From an uncultured Rikenellaceae bacterium (GTDB lineage: Bacteria > Bacteroidota > Bacteroidia > Bacteroidales > Rikenellaceae), in the NCBI GenBank assembly GCA_944321925.1, contig CALUND010000016.1:62001-126000 (forward strand): a stretch of DNA of 64,000 nt. Reading direction: 5' to 3'. Of the stretch, positions 45,093 to 53,390 are shown piece after piece. Under the pieces are notes generated by a model. That model searched no databases and was not told where the DNA came from. It saw only the letters and a program-made list of their open reading frames with translations. The first letter of the stretch is position 1. The number at the start of each line of letters is the position of its first letter. The translations under genes were made by a program, and so were the position numbers.

Positions 45093-45093
45093 G

Positions 45094-47535
45094 TTACTCT
45101 TCGGTTGTTTGGTTGCTGGGCTTGCGGAAATGCCGGACGATAAGGGCTACGATCGCTGCGGCCACAGCCATAAGGATAATGATGCAGAAGGAGAGTGTCG
45201 TTGCCTCGACCCGTTCGAAGTTGGGGGCGCGGAACTTCCATTCGATCAGATGATCGCCTGCCGGGATAACCATTCCCCGCAACACGTAGTCTGCGCGGAA
45301 ATAGGGCGACTCCTCTCCGTCGATGTAGGCTGTCCAGCCGTCCGGAAAATAGATCTCCGAGAAGACGGCGATCTCATCGGTTGCCGAACTCGATTCGTAA
45401 CGCAGGTAGTTGGGACGGTATTCCGTCAGGGTGATGGTGGCGGAGGTGTCTACCCCTTCCATATTTATTCCGGCCAGACACTCTTCGAAACGGCTGTCCA
45501 CAACGGCTTCCCGTTTGTTGTCGATCTTGTCCAGTCCATCGATCTCTTCCTGGGCGCCGTTCACCAGGTAGACCTTATCCACGAACCAGGCGGGACCGTT
45601 GGCTTCTTCGTTGAGTTGGGCGGTCGGCGCGCCTGTCTTGGGGTCTCCCACGATGATGTATTTCGTGTTGAGCATGTTGTAGATGCGGAGATCCATTTTC
45701 GAGAGGTAGCGGTCGATCAGGTCTTGATAGCGACTCAGTTTCGCTCCGTGGTAGCCTCCGACCGAACGGTGGAAATAGGAGGTCGTCGCATCGTTGAATG
45801 GACTGACGGTCGTATTGAGGACCCGGTATCCCGGCTCTTTGTCCTCCATGATCGCTTGGTCGGCTGCGGTGGCGACGATTTTCGTTTCGCGCTTCTCCTT
45901 GAATGCCGATTGCGGCAGGTAGCGGAGGTTGACCGGAACCATGTCGGCCAGAAGAAGAAGTGCCCCGGCCGTAATGAAGAGCCATTTTTTGATCTTTCCC
46001 ACGGCGTAGAGCCAGATTACGCCGGCTGTCAGCACTACGAAGATCAGGGAGCGGAGCGAGTCGGAGAAGAGCATCGAGGCGCGCTCCTGTTGCATGGCGG
46101 CGGCTACGTCGTTCGGCAGTTGGGCGTCGATGGGTGAAGAGAAGTTGAACAGCCCCTTTCCCAGAATGATCATCAGCAGGGCAATGCCTCCGGTAATCCC
46201 CAGGGACCATTTGAGCCCTTTTACGAGGCGATCGTTGGCTATTTCGCCGCGCCAGAGCGAGGAGAGTACGAGGGCGGCGAGGAACGGAACGGTCCATTCG
46301 AGTATGATGAGAGCCATCGATACCGTGCGGAATTTGTTGTAGCCCGGCAGAATGCGGAAAGCCAGCTCGGTGAACCACATCATGTGGTTTCCCCAGGCCA
46401 GGAACAGTCCCAACAGGCTGACGGCGGCAATCCACCATTTGCGTCTGCCGTCGAGAATGAAGAATCCGAGGATGCAGAGGAAGATGGTTACGGCGCCGAG
46501 GTAGGTGGGTCCGGCCGTGATCGGTTGGTCGCCCCAGTAGGCAGGCAGGCTGGTGGCCATGTTGCGGGCTCCGTATTGGCTCAATGCGTCGGCCACCTCG
46601 CCATCGGCAGAGAAACCTCCGGAGGACGATCCACCCATGAGGTTGGGAATAAACATGTTGAGGCTCTCAGTCGGGCCGTAGCTCCAACTGGTGGCGTATT
46701 GCAGGTCGAGACCTTTGCTGTTGATGCTTTCGGTGGCGGCCAGTTCCGATCCGCCGCGAGTGGTCTCTTTCGTATGTTCGGCTGTGTACCAGAGGGTGGT
46801 AAAATTCGATCCCACGGCGAGCACTCCCGCCAGCAGCAGCATGGCGGTGGCTTTGGCAAAACGAGGCACTCTTTTCTCCCGGATGGCGAAGATCAGTTCG
46901 CTGATCCAGTAACCGGCGATGACGAGCAGAAAATAGTAGGTGATTTGCGGGTGTCCTGCGCCGATTTCGAGCGAGGCGAAAAGGGCGGTCAGGGCACTGC
47001 CGATCCAGATATTCCGTCGGAAGGTGTAGAAGATGGCTCCCATCATGAGCGGGGCGTAGACCAGCGCCAGTAGTTTGGTCACATGGCCGGCTCCGACGAT
47101 AAGAAAAAAGTAGGTAGAGAGTCCGTAGGCCAGCGATGGAATGATCCCGATCCATGGGTTTACTCCGATGAGCAGCAGCATGATCCAGAAACAGAGCATG
47201 GCGAAGAAGATCGATGCGGCCGGTTGCCCGAACCAGTTGACCACCTTCCCGGCCGTATTGCGCAGGATCATTGCCGGGTAGAATACCGTGATCTGGTAGG
47301 CGGGCATGCCGCTGAACATGGCTCCCGCCCATTGGGGATCCTCGTTGAAAGCGGCTCGGTGTTGCTTGATGTCGCGGCTCATGCCGTCGTACATGGTCAC
47401 GTCGTGCTGGGAGAGCACCTTGCCTTCGTATTGCGGGGCGAAATAGAGTGCACTCACCGCGAAGAAAATCACTACGGCTACCACATAGGGAATTGCACGT
47501 CGGATGGGGGATTCGGATATCGTCTTAAGGGGCAT
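45094..47535 (-). CDS. YfhO-family polytopic membrane protein
   Basis: 813 residues with about 12-13 membrane segments (first at ~15-33) and a C-terminal extracytoplasmic domain after about residue 550. It fits the YfhO family (PF09586), GT-C-like proteins proposed to transfer glycosyl groups to lipids or teichoic acids; the substrate here is unknown. The longer frame begins at a TTG (47550); the ATG at 47533-47535 is preferred. First gene of the ftsX-to-queA cluster. Confidence 0.88.
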   Translation of the reverse strand: MPLKTISESPIRRAIPYVVAVVIFFAVSALYFAPQYEGKVLSQHDVTMYDGMSRDIKQHRAAFNEDPQWAGAMFSGMPAYQITVFYPAMILRNTAGKVVNWFGQPAASIFFAMLCFWIMLLLIGVNPWIGIIPSLAYGLSTYFFLIVGAGHVTKLLALVYAPLMMGAIFYTFRRNIWIGSALTALFASLEIGAGHPQITYYFLLVIAGYWISELIFAIREKRVPRFAKATAMLLLAGVLAVGSNFTTLWYTAEHTKETTRGGSELAATESINSKGLDLQYATSWSYGPTESLNMFIPNLMGGSSSGGFSADGEVADALSQYGARNMATSLPAYWGDQPITAGPTYLGAVTIFLCILGFFILDGRRKWWIAAVSLLGLFLAWGNHMMWFTELAFRILPGYNKFRTVSMALIILEWTVPFLAALVLSSLWRGEIANDRLVKGLKWSLGITGGIALLMIILGKGLFNFSSPIDAQLPNDVAAAMQQERASMLFSDSLRSLIFVVLTAGVIWLYAVGKIKKWLFITAGALLLLADMVPVNLRYLPQSAFKEKRETKIVATAADQAIMEDKEPGYRVLNTTVSPFNDATTSYFHRSVGGYHGAKLSRYQDLIDRYLSKMDLRIYNMLNTKYIIVGDPKTGAPTAQLNEEANGPAWFVDKVYLVNGAQEEIDGLDKIDNKREAVVDSRFEECLAGINMEGVDTSATITLTEYRPNYLRYESSSATDEIAVFSEIYFPDGWTAYIDGEESPYFRADYVLRGMVIPAGDHLIEWKFRAPNFERVEATTLSFCIIILMAVAAAIVALIVRHFRKPSNQTTEE

Positions 47536-47576
47536 AAAGCGTATGTTCAACTTACGCGCAAAGTAAAGAAAAATTG

Positions 47577-47606
47577 TTGAGAATTGGAATTTTTGCCGTA
47601 CATTTG
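47577..47606 (+). promoter_or_regulatory. Promoter TTG-N19-TACATTTG
   Basis: -33 TTG at 47577-47579 and -7 TACATTTG at 47599-47606. The leader to the ATG at 47638 is about 27 bases, which excludes the longer frame starting at 47584. Confidence 0.65.
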
Positions 47607-47637
47607 TCTCTCATCAATTCAATCCGACGGACGACAC

Positions 47638-48627
47638 ATGAACATACTGGATCGAATCAAACAGCCCGTTGAAGAGGACCTGAAAAATTACGGCTCTTTT
47701 CTCAAACGTTATATGACGAGCGACAGTCCGTATGTGGGGAGCATTCTCGACTATATTTTCGATAATCGGGGAAAAGGAATCCGTCCGTTGCTTACGTTGC
47801 TTACGGCCAGCATGCATCTTCGTGTCCCGGAGAGGGGCCTGGGTCCTCGTTCCTACCTAGCGGCCATGCTGATCGAGATGATCCATACCGCCTCGCTTGT
47901 TCACGACGATGTGATCGATGAGTCGGACATGCGGCGTGGCAAGCCTTCCGTAAATGCGCGGTGGAGTTCCCGTCATGCTGTCATTGCGGGCGACTATATC
48001 TTAGCCAAGGGATTCACTACGGGGCTCGACAGCGCTCAGTACGATATTGTGTCCTATATCATGCAGAGCATGTCCGAACTGTGCGAGGGTGAGCTGATAC
48101 AGAGCGATCAGAGCAAACGTCTGGAAATGACGCGTGAAACCTATTTTGATATCATCTATCGTAAGACGGCCACCTTGATCGGAACGAGTTGCGGCGTGGG
48201 AGCTCTCTCCGTGGGGGCCACTCGCGAACAGGTGGCTGCGATGAAGAAATTCGGCGACTATGTGGGTCTGGCTTTTCAGATTCGCGACGACATGCTCGAT
48301 TACGACACCCATGCCGATACCGGCAAGCCTTCGTGTAACGATCTGAAAGAGAAAAAGATCACATTACCATTTCTGTGTCTGTTGGAGACGGTTTCTGCAG
48401 AACGTCGTGTTGAGTTGCTTCGCATGTTGTCCGAGTCGGATCACACGCCGGCCTATATCGAAGAGCTGCACGAGGCGGTGGTTTGCGGAGGCGGACTTCA
48501 GGCTGCCGAGAAGGAGATGCACGAGTACCTGAATCGAGCCGTCGCGTTGTTGGCCGATTATCCCGATTCGGCCTATCGCGATTCGCTCGTTCTGCTTACC
48601 GGTTACGTGGCTGATCGGGAGAAATAA
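47638..48627 (+). CDS. Polyprenyl diphosphate synthase
   Basis: 329 residues. The first Asp-rich motif is HDDVIDESD and the second FQIRDDMLDYD, which bind the Mg-diphosphate of the allyl substrate. Length and motifs fit a trans, long-chain synthase (IspB-like, quinone side chain); the chain length is not determined. It is transcribed alone from a promoter at 47577-47606, divergent from yfhO. Confidence 0.92.
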   Translation: MNILDRIKQPVEEDLKNYGSFLKRYMTSDSPYVGSILDYIFDNRGKGIRPLLTLLTASMHLRVPERGLGPRSYLAAMLIEMIHTASLVHDDVIDESDMRRGKPSVNARWSSRHAVIAGDYILAKGFTTGLDSAQYDIVSYIMQSMSELCEGELIQSDQSKRLEMTRETYFDIIYRKTATLIGTSCGVGALSVGATREQVAAMKKFGDYVGLAFQIRDDMLDYDTHADTGKPSCNDLKEKKITLPFLCLLETVSAERRVELLRMLSESDHTPAYIEELHEAVVCGGGLQAAEKEMHEYLNRAVALLADYPDSAYRDSLVLLTGYVADREK

Positions 48628-48749
48628 TCCTTTTTGTATCGATCGGAAACAGGCATTGTTTTGCCTGAGGCGTCTTTGTGGAGGGTATGCGGTGCTTTGG
48701 TCGCCGCCTTACGTCCCATCCGTAAAGGGGTCGCAGGAAGGAATAACAA

Positions 48750-48777
48750 CTCTTCCCGTCAGGAGCGACGGGAAGAG
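48750..48777 (-). terminator. Hairpin downstream of the ABM-domain lipoprotein gene
   Basis: An 11-bp inverted repeat CTCTTCCCGTC/GACGGGAAGAG with a six-base loop, 31 bp after the stop. The T-tract is weak. Confidence 0.6.
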
Positions 48778-48807
48778 GGTCGTTCTCTAATCCGCAAAGG
48801 ATCGGAA

Positions 48808-49179
48808 TCAGAAGTTGAAATAGTTGGAGGTCTGGTTGGCGATCAACTCCTTGTTGAGCGGAATGATTCGCGTGAAATGTTCCGATTGTTGGTGGGCGGA
48901 GAGGACTTCCTGGTTCTCCCAGGTTTCGAGAATCATGAACCGCAAAGAGTCGCGGCTGTTTTCGAGGATTTCGTAATCGATACACCCCTGTTCGGCACGC
49001 GATTTTTCGGCCAGTTCGAGCAGGTTGTCGAGCAGTTGAGCCCGGTTTTCGGGGGTCGTCTGAATCATGACATTGATGCGGATCATCTGTTTGTCGGTTT
49101 TGTGGCAGCACGATACGGCTCCGCCCAGTACGGCTGCAAGAAACAGGACGGAGAACGAAAGTTGGAAAAATCTTTTCAT
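48808..49179 (-). CDS. ABM-domain (quinol monooxygenase-like) lipoprotein
   Basis: 123 residues. The N-terminus is a lipoprotein signal (lipobox around GGAVSC) and the rest is one ferredoxin-like ABM domain (IRINVMIQTTPENRAQLLDN, EQGCIDYEIL, ILETWENQEVLSAHQQSEHF). ABM proteins include YgiN-type quinol monooxygenases; being exported here, a periplasmic role is implied but not known. No clear neighbour relation; it stands alone on minus. Confidence 0.8.
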   Translation of the reverse strand: MKRFFQLSFSVLFLAAVLGGAVSCCHKTDKQMIRINVMIQTTPENRAQLLDNLLELAEKSRAEQGCIDYEILENSRDSLRFMILETWENQEVLSAHQQSEHFTRIIPLNKELIANQTSNYFNF

Positions 49180-49356
49180 GGTCGTTTCGGTTTTTAGTTG
49201 AATTTAACAGCAGATACGATGTCTGCACTCCCTCCGGATGAGGAGACAGGACAAAATTACTTTTTTCCGGAGAATTGTCTCACGGACCCGTCTGATTTTT
49301 TTCGGCTTACGGAAGGGATCTTGAGGAAGAATTTCGTCGGAGACGTTTCGATTCGA

Positions 49357-49388
49357 TTGGCGGAATGCGGAGAAATGAGTATCTTTAG
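49357..49388 (+). promoter_or_regulatory. Possible promoter for the nitroreductase gene
   Basis: TTG at 49357-49359 and near-consensus TATCTTTA about 20 bases on (49380-49387). It lies ~75 bases before the ATG. Confidence 0.4.
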
Positions 49389-49461
49389 TCGCTCGGAAGA
49401 TCCGATTGTCCGAACAGTCCGGGTTGCATGAGCAAGCGGATATTTTAAACACGTCGAAGTT

Positions 49462-49971
49462 ATGGATTTATTGAGTTTGATTGGCAAACGCTACTCCGTG
49501 CGGAGCTATCTTCCCCAACCGGTGGAGTCTGAAAAAGTGAATTATCTTTTGGAGTGCGCCCGTCTGGCTCCTTCGGCAGTCAATTTCCAGCCCTGGAAAT
49601 TCATTGTTGTGAAGAGCGACGAACGGAAGGCGAGATTGCGGGCCTGCTATGCGCGGGAATGGTTTTCCGAGGCTCCGCTCTACATCGTGGTGTGTGCCGA
49701 CAGGGAGCAATCCTGGAAGCGTCGCAAGGACGGGAAAGATCATGCCGATATCGATGCGGCCATCGCTGCTGAACATATCGTGTTGGCTGCTGCTGAACAG
49801 GGCCTCGGCAGTTGTTGGGTATGCAATTTCGATGCGACGGCCTGTCGGGAGGCACTCGATCTGCCGGCGCAACTTGAACCGGTTGTTTTGCTGCCGATCG
49901 GTTATCCGGGGGCGGACAACGGTGTGCGTCAGCCTCGCAAGTCGTTGGCGGAGGTCGTAGAGGAGCTGTAG
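49462..49971 (+). CDS. Nitroreductase-family flavoprotein
   Basis: 169 residues. It starts with the FMN phosphate-binding RYSVRSYLPQPV and the LECARLAPSAVNFQPWKFIVV stretch (shown in the family as ARLAPSAVNFQPW), and ends with GxADNGVRQPRKSL. Such enzymes use FMN and NAD(P)H to reduce nitro compounds, quinones or enones; the physiological substrate is unknown. It is one of the short single-domain members. A bidirectional terminator follows. Confidence 0.9.
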   Translation: MDLLSLIGKRYSVRSYLPQPVESEKVNYLLECARLAPSAVNFQPWKFIVVKSDERKARLRACYAREWFSEAPLYIVVCADREQSWKRRKDGKDHADIDAAIAAEHIVLAAAEQGLGSCWVCNFDATACREALDLPAQLEPVVLLPIGYPGADNGVRQPRKSLAEVVEEL

Positions 49972-50030
49972 AGGTCCGTTCGGCGTCGGGGAATCCTTGT
50001 GGACGGGTCGATTCGTTCGACCCAAAGATA

Positions 50031-50062
50031 AAAAAGCCACCCTTCGAAAAGGGTGGCTTTTT
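50031..50062. terminator. Bidirectional terminator
   Basis: A 14-bp stem (50031-50044 with 50049-50062, four-base loop) flanked by A-run and T-run. It ends the nitroreductase gene on plus and the DUF1080 gene on minus. Confidence 0.92.
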
Positions 50063-50079
50063 ATTCGGAAAGTCGGTTT

Positions 50080-51396
50080 TTAGAGCTGGGTCAGCTTCAG
50101 GTTGCGGAACAGCACCTTGATGCCGCCACCGGAGTGGATCTGGAGCGCGATACGGCCTTGAGCCGCACCGATCTTTGCGTCGGTCAGATCGACCATCGGT
50201 TCGCCGTTGAGCCAGGTCTGTACGTGGTCGCCTTCGACACGCAGCCGCATGGTATTCCATTTGCCCGGTTTGAGGATATCCTCTTTCTCGGCCGGAATCT
50301 GTGCGAGCCAGCCACGTCCGTAGGATTCGTAGATGCCACCCGAGTCGTTGTTCTTCGGCGCGATTTCACACTGCCAGCCGTGTACCTTTACCGGCGGTTC
50401 GATGAACGAGCGGAAGAAGAGTCCGGAGTTGCCGTTTTTCTCCTGCTTGAATTCGATCGTCAGGTCGAAATCGTCGTAATATTCGCGGGTGGCCAGATAG
50501 CCGTATTGTTTGTCGGGACCGCTTTCGGCAACCAGGTTACCGTCTTTGTCCACGTACCATTTTTCCGTGCCGTAGGCTTCCCATCCGTGGAGATCCTTGC
50601 CATTGAACAGTTCGACCACTTTACCCGGTTTGCGCGGCAGCTCTTTGATTTTGATGTTGCGGAACGAAGCGGGGTAGCCGTGGTCCTGCAGGCAGATCAC
50701 ACCGCGATGAGCCAGACCGTATTCGGGTGCGGTTTCCCATTTTCCACTGTTTTTGCGTGCAAACCAGTCGTCGGTCCAGGCCTCGAACTCGACGATCTTC
50801 TTGCCGTTGAGCCATTGTTCCACGTGACCGTTATCGAAGACGATACGGGAGTTGTTCCATTCGCCCTGAGGGTTGATGTCGAGAGAGTCGGGGTTGGGCA
50901 GATGCATGGCATAGTCCACACCGCAACGCTGCCACTCTTCGAGTTTGGTGGGGGCGTTGGCTGCTTCCCAACCATCGTTGTCGATCAGTTGGTATTCGGG
51001 TCCGGTGACATAGGGAACCTGGAAATAGGGGTTCTCCACTACGTGGTAGAGCATGCCGCTGTTACCGCCGGGAGAGAGTTTCCAGTCCCAGTCGAGGATG
51101 AAGTTTTCATATTGCTTCTCGGTCACGATGTAGCCGGTGAGGTCGCTGCCATCGCCTTTGGCCTGTACGCATCCGTTCACCACATGCCAGGGCATGGTGA
51201 GCGAATCGCCGTTGAAATCTTTCCAGCCGTTGAGGGTTTTACCGTCGAAAAGCAGTTGCCAGCCGTCGGCAATCTCTTCTTCCGTCAGGGTGTTGTGTTT
51301 CGGTCCGCAAGAGGTGGCCAGGAGCATGACTGCCGCCATGCCGCAGATGGCGCCGCTGATTGCACCGCGCATCTTGGAGTTTCGTGGAGTATTCAT
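50080..51396 (-). CDS. Lipoprotein with two DUF1080 (3-keto-disaccharide hydrolase) domains
   Basis: 438 residues. A lipoprotein signal with lipobox LLATSC precedes two copies of the DUF1080 jelly-roll (about 48-245 and 252-438). Each copy starts with a GWxxLFDGKTLNGW-like or VVELFNGKDLHGWE motif and has the NSGMLYHV or NSGLFFRS and RIVF..HVEQWLNGK or WNTMRLRVEGDHVQTWLNG pattern. Some family members cut or bind 3-keto-glycosides. The tandem arrangement suggests an internal duplication. The ATG at 51394-51396 gives the proper signal; the longer frame is rejected. Confidence 0.88.
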   Translation of the reverse strand: MNTPRNSKMRGAISGAICGMAAVMLLATSCGPKHNTLTEEEIADGWQLLFDGKTLNGWKDFNGDSLTMPWHVVNGCVQAKGDGSDLTGYIVTEKQYENFILDWDWKLSPGGNSGMLYHVVENPYFQVPYVTGPEYQLIDNDGWEAANAPTKLEEWQRCGVDYAMHLPNPDSLDINPQGEWNNSRIVFDNGHVEQWLNGKKIVEFEAWTDDWFARKNSGKWETAPEYGLAHRGVICLQDHGYPASFRNIKIKELPRKPGKVVELFNGKDLHGWEAYGTEKWYVDKDGNLVAESGPDKQYGYLATREYYDDFDLTIEFKQEKNGNSGLFFRSFIEPPVKVHGWQCEIAPKNNDSGGIYESYGRGWLAQIPAEKEDILKPGKWNTMRLRVEGDHVQTWLNGEPMVDLTDAKIGAAQGRIALQIHSGGGIKVLFRNLKLTQL

Positions 51397-51569
51397 TTGC
51401 TTGTAGTTTAGAAATGCCGTGTAATGGTTCTTCAAATTAAGCGAAAAAATGGAACATATCCAAATTTTATTTTATACAGGGCATGAAAGAGATCGGGTCG
51501 TGCACCGCAGGGAGAAAGATGCTTGCCGGAAGATTGCGGAACGGGACGGTTCGTTTTTTAGGTCGGGGA

Positions 51570-52301
51570 TCAGGAGTTCCAGATTTCCCATGATTTGTCG
51601 GCCTGGTCGATGAGCATCTGGGCTCCGTTGACGGTTCGGGCTCCCCGTTTTTCTCCTGCTGCGAGAAACTGGGTCTGGGCCGGGTTGTAGATCAGGTCGA
51701 ACAGGAAATGGCCCTCCCCGATGGCATCGTAGGGCAGAGCGGGTGCTTCGTTCGTGTGGGGGTACATGCCGACGGGGGTGGTGTTGACAATCAGTCGGTG
51801 TTCCGTGACGATTTCCCGGGTCAGTTCGTCGTAGGTCAGACGGTCGCTCCCTGCCGTGCGGGAGACCATGCGGTATCGTATACCGAGGCTCTCCAGTACG
51901 AACCGGACAGCTTCCGACGCACCGCCTGTGCCCAGAACGAGAGCATCGGGACGTTGTGTGCCGATCAGTGTTTCGAGTGAGCGACGGAACCCGTAGGCAT
52001 CGGTATTGTAACCGGTCAGTCGTCCCCGGTCGATGCGGATACAGTTTACGGCGCCGATTTGTCGGGCCTCTTCGGAAAGGGCGTCGAGGTAGGGGATAAC
52101 TTGTCGTTTGTAGGGAATGGTTACGTTCACGCCACATAGGTCGCTCTTTTCGCGGAGCAGCGCGGGAAGATCTTCGATTGTTTCGAGCGGGAAATTTTCG
52201 TAGGAGGCGTCGACAATCGCTTCCCGGGCGAATTTGTCGGCGAAGTACCCGACCGAGAAGGAGTGGCCGAGCGGAAATCCGATCAATCCGAAGCGTCTCA
52301 T
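51570..52301 (-). CDS. aroE: Shikimate dehydrogenase
   Basis: 243 residues. The substrate-binding GFPLGHSFSVGYF, GVNVTIPYKRQV (catalytic Lys) and the nucleotide-binding GTGGASEAVRFVL are clear. It reduces 3-dehydroshikimate to shikimate with NADPH in aromatic amino-acid synthesis. It starts 4 bp after the YqaA-like gene, so both probably share the promoter at 52935-52942. Confidence 0.95.
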   Translation of the reverse strand: MRRFGLIGFPLGHSFSVGYFADKFAREAIVDASYENFPLETIEDLPALLREKSDLCGVNVTIPYKRQVIPYLDALSEEARQIGAVNCIRIDRGRLTGYNTDAYGFRRSLETLIGTQRPDALVLGTGGASEAVRFVLESLGIRYRMVSRTAGSDRLTYDELTREIVTEHRLIVNTTPVGMYPHTNEAPALPYDAIGEGHFLFDLIYNPAQTQFLAAGEKRGARTVNGAQMLIDQADKSWEIWNS

Positions 52302-52305
52302 AACG

Positions 52306-52914
52306 TCAGAGCAGTTCTTTGACCAGCACGAAAGAGCCTATCAATAGGACAGTGAATGCGATGGCCAGCAGGTTGAAATATTTGTCGATGAATGTCTTGA
52401 TCGGAGCGCCGAACTTCCAGATCAACCAGCTGAAGAGGAAGAATCTCAAGCCGCGGGCTACGATCGAGGCGATCATGAACATGACGAAGTTGATGTGGAA
52501 TACTCCTCCCGCAATGGTGAATAATTTATAAGGTATGGGCGTGAACCCTGCGGTGAAGATTACCCAGAAATTGTACTCCTCGAACATTGCCTGCACGCGT
52601 TCGTAAGCCTCCAGGGAGAAGACATGCCGGTAGAAAAAGTCGGCGATGGCGGTGTATTCGCCGGCCGTATTTTGCCAGAGGAAGAATCCGATCGCATAAC
52701 CACCCGCAGCCCCGAGCAACGATCCTGCGAGACAGAGCGTGGCATAACGGAACGATCGGGACGGATTGCCCAGACACAGTGCAATGAGAAGAATGTCTGG
52801 AGGAATTGGGAAGAAGCTCGATTCCGCAAAGGCCAATAGGAAGAGTGCGAGTCCGCCCCATCGGGAGTCGCTCCAGCCCAGCACCCAGTCGTAACAACGT
52901 CGGACGATATTCAT
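52306..52914 (-). CDS. YqaA-like (SNARE-associated/DedA-type) membrane protein
   Basis: 202 residues with about five membrane segments. The LAFAESSFFPIPPDILLIAL and FTPIPYKLFTIAGGVFHINF stretches (motifs EssFFPIPPD and PIPYK) match the YqaA branch of the VTT/DedA superfamily, thought to move lipids or support envelope homeostasis. The ATG at 52912-52914 is preferred over 52926 because the latter would lie about four bases from the predicted transcript start. It is followed by aroE. Confidence 0.88.
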   Translation of the reverse strand: MNIVRRCYDWVLGWSDSRWGGLALFLLAFAESSFFPIPPDILLIALCLGNPSRSFRYATLCLAGSLLGAAGGYAIGFFLWQNTAGEYTAIADFFYRHVFSLEAYERVQAMFEEYNFWVIFTAGFTPIPYKLFTIAGGVFHINFVMFMIASIVARGLRFFLFSWLIWKFGAPIKTFIDKYFNLLAIAFTVLLIGSFVLVKELL

Positions 52915-52934
52915 GTGTCGTTTCAATTTCGAGG

Positions 52935-52942
52935 CAAAGCTA
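52935..52942 (-). promoter_or_regulatory. -7 element TAGCTTTG for yqaA-aroE
   Basis: Exact box on minus, about 21 bases before the yqaA ATG. The tandem repeat begins about 48 bases upstream of it. No -33 is visible. Confidence 0.6.
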
Positions 52943-52989
52943 AGAATTTCCGCTCATTTCTTTCGCTTCAGCGTCGTATTTTTCTTCAA

Positions 52990-53041
52990 GGCGTATTTCT
53001 TCGGCGTATTTCTTCGGCGTATTTCTTCGGCGTATTTCTTC
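52990..53041. repeat. 13-bp tandem repeat, block 1 (four perfect units)
   Basis: Unit GGCGTATTTCTTC repeated four times exactly with no interruptions. A degenerate fifth copy (GTCGTATTTTTCTTC) precedes it at about 52973-52987. Confidence 0.95.
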
Positions 53042-53050
53042 GGGACGATC

Positions 53051-53098
53051 TCTCCGAGGTGTTTCTCCGAGGTGTTTCTCCGAGGTGTTTCTCCGAGG
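53051..53098. repeat. 13-bp tandem repeat, block 2 (about 3.7 units)
   Basis: Unit TCTCCGAGGTGTT repeated 3.7 times. Rotated, it differs from the block 1 unit at about four of 13 positions, so the two blocks are related. Confidence 0.93.
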
Positions 53099-53333
53099 CC
53101 GTATTTTGTTCTTTTTTGTTTGAGTTGGGACGCTTTGTCGATTGGCATGTAAGCGTCGTCTTCCTTTTAGCCCTTATGAAATCGAACTTCTTCCCGATTT
53201 CACCGAATATCTTTTTCTGTAAATTTTCATGGGATCGGTTGAAACGTTTCTATTTAGGAATAGACTGAAACGTTATGGAGCGAGGACTCTTTGGAACGTT
53301 GCGGAAGAAAAGATCTTTTTTGCCATCTCCACC

Positions 53334-53370
53334 GAAAAAAAGAAAGAGGGACGTATTGCGTCCCTCTTTC
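53334..53370 (-). terminator. Rho-independent terminator of the BACON lipoprotein gene
   Basis: A 12-bp stem (53342-53353 with 53359-53370, five-base loop) followed on minus by seven or eight T. Confidence 0.9.
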
Positions 53371-53390
53371 CGTATTGGTGTTATCCGATT

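Larger units (their letters stand above)
52915..53390. other. Intergenic region with minisatellite
   Basis: 476 bases without a gene. It holds, in minus-strand order, the terminator of the BACON gene (53334-53370), nothing recognised at 53099-53333, the two-block 13-bp repeat (52990-53098) and a -7 box (52935-52942). Frames across the repeat are by-products of its periodicity. Confidence 0.7.

Noticed and set aside
41239-47535. Horizontally acquired island
   Set aside because: The yfhO-ftsX-DUF3098-uppP-truB-queA order is a common Bacteroidota housekeeping cluster and base use is like the rest.
49198-49431. 77-codon ORF before the nitroreductase gene
   Set aside because: Probable leader or promoter region; no support in motifs, and the frames on both strands are equally open.
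52990-53098. Possible CRISPR array
   Set aside because: Units are contiguous 13-mers without spacers and without cas genes.
52954-53152. Protein-coding repeats in both directions over the minisatellite
   Set aside because: The 13-base period is not a multiple of three, so the frames are by-products; no codon preference.
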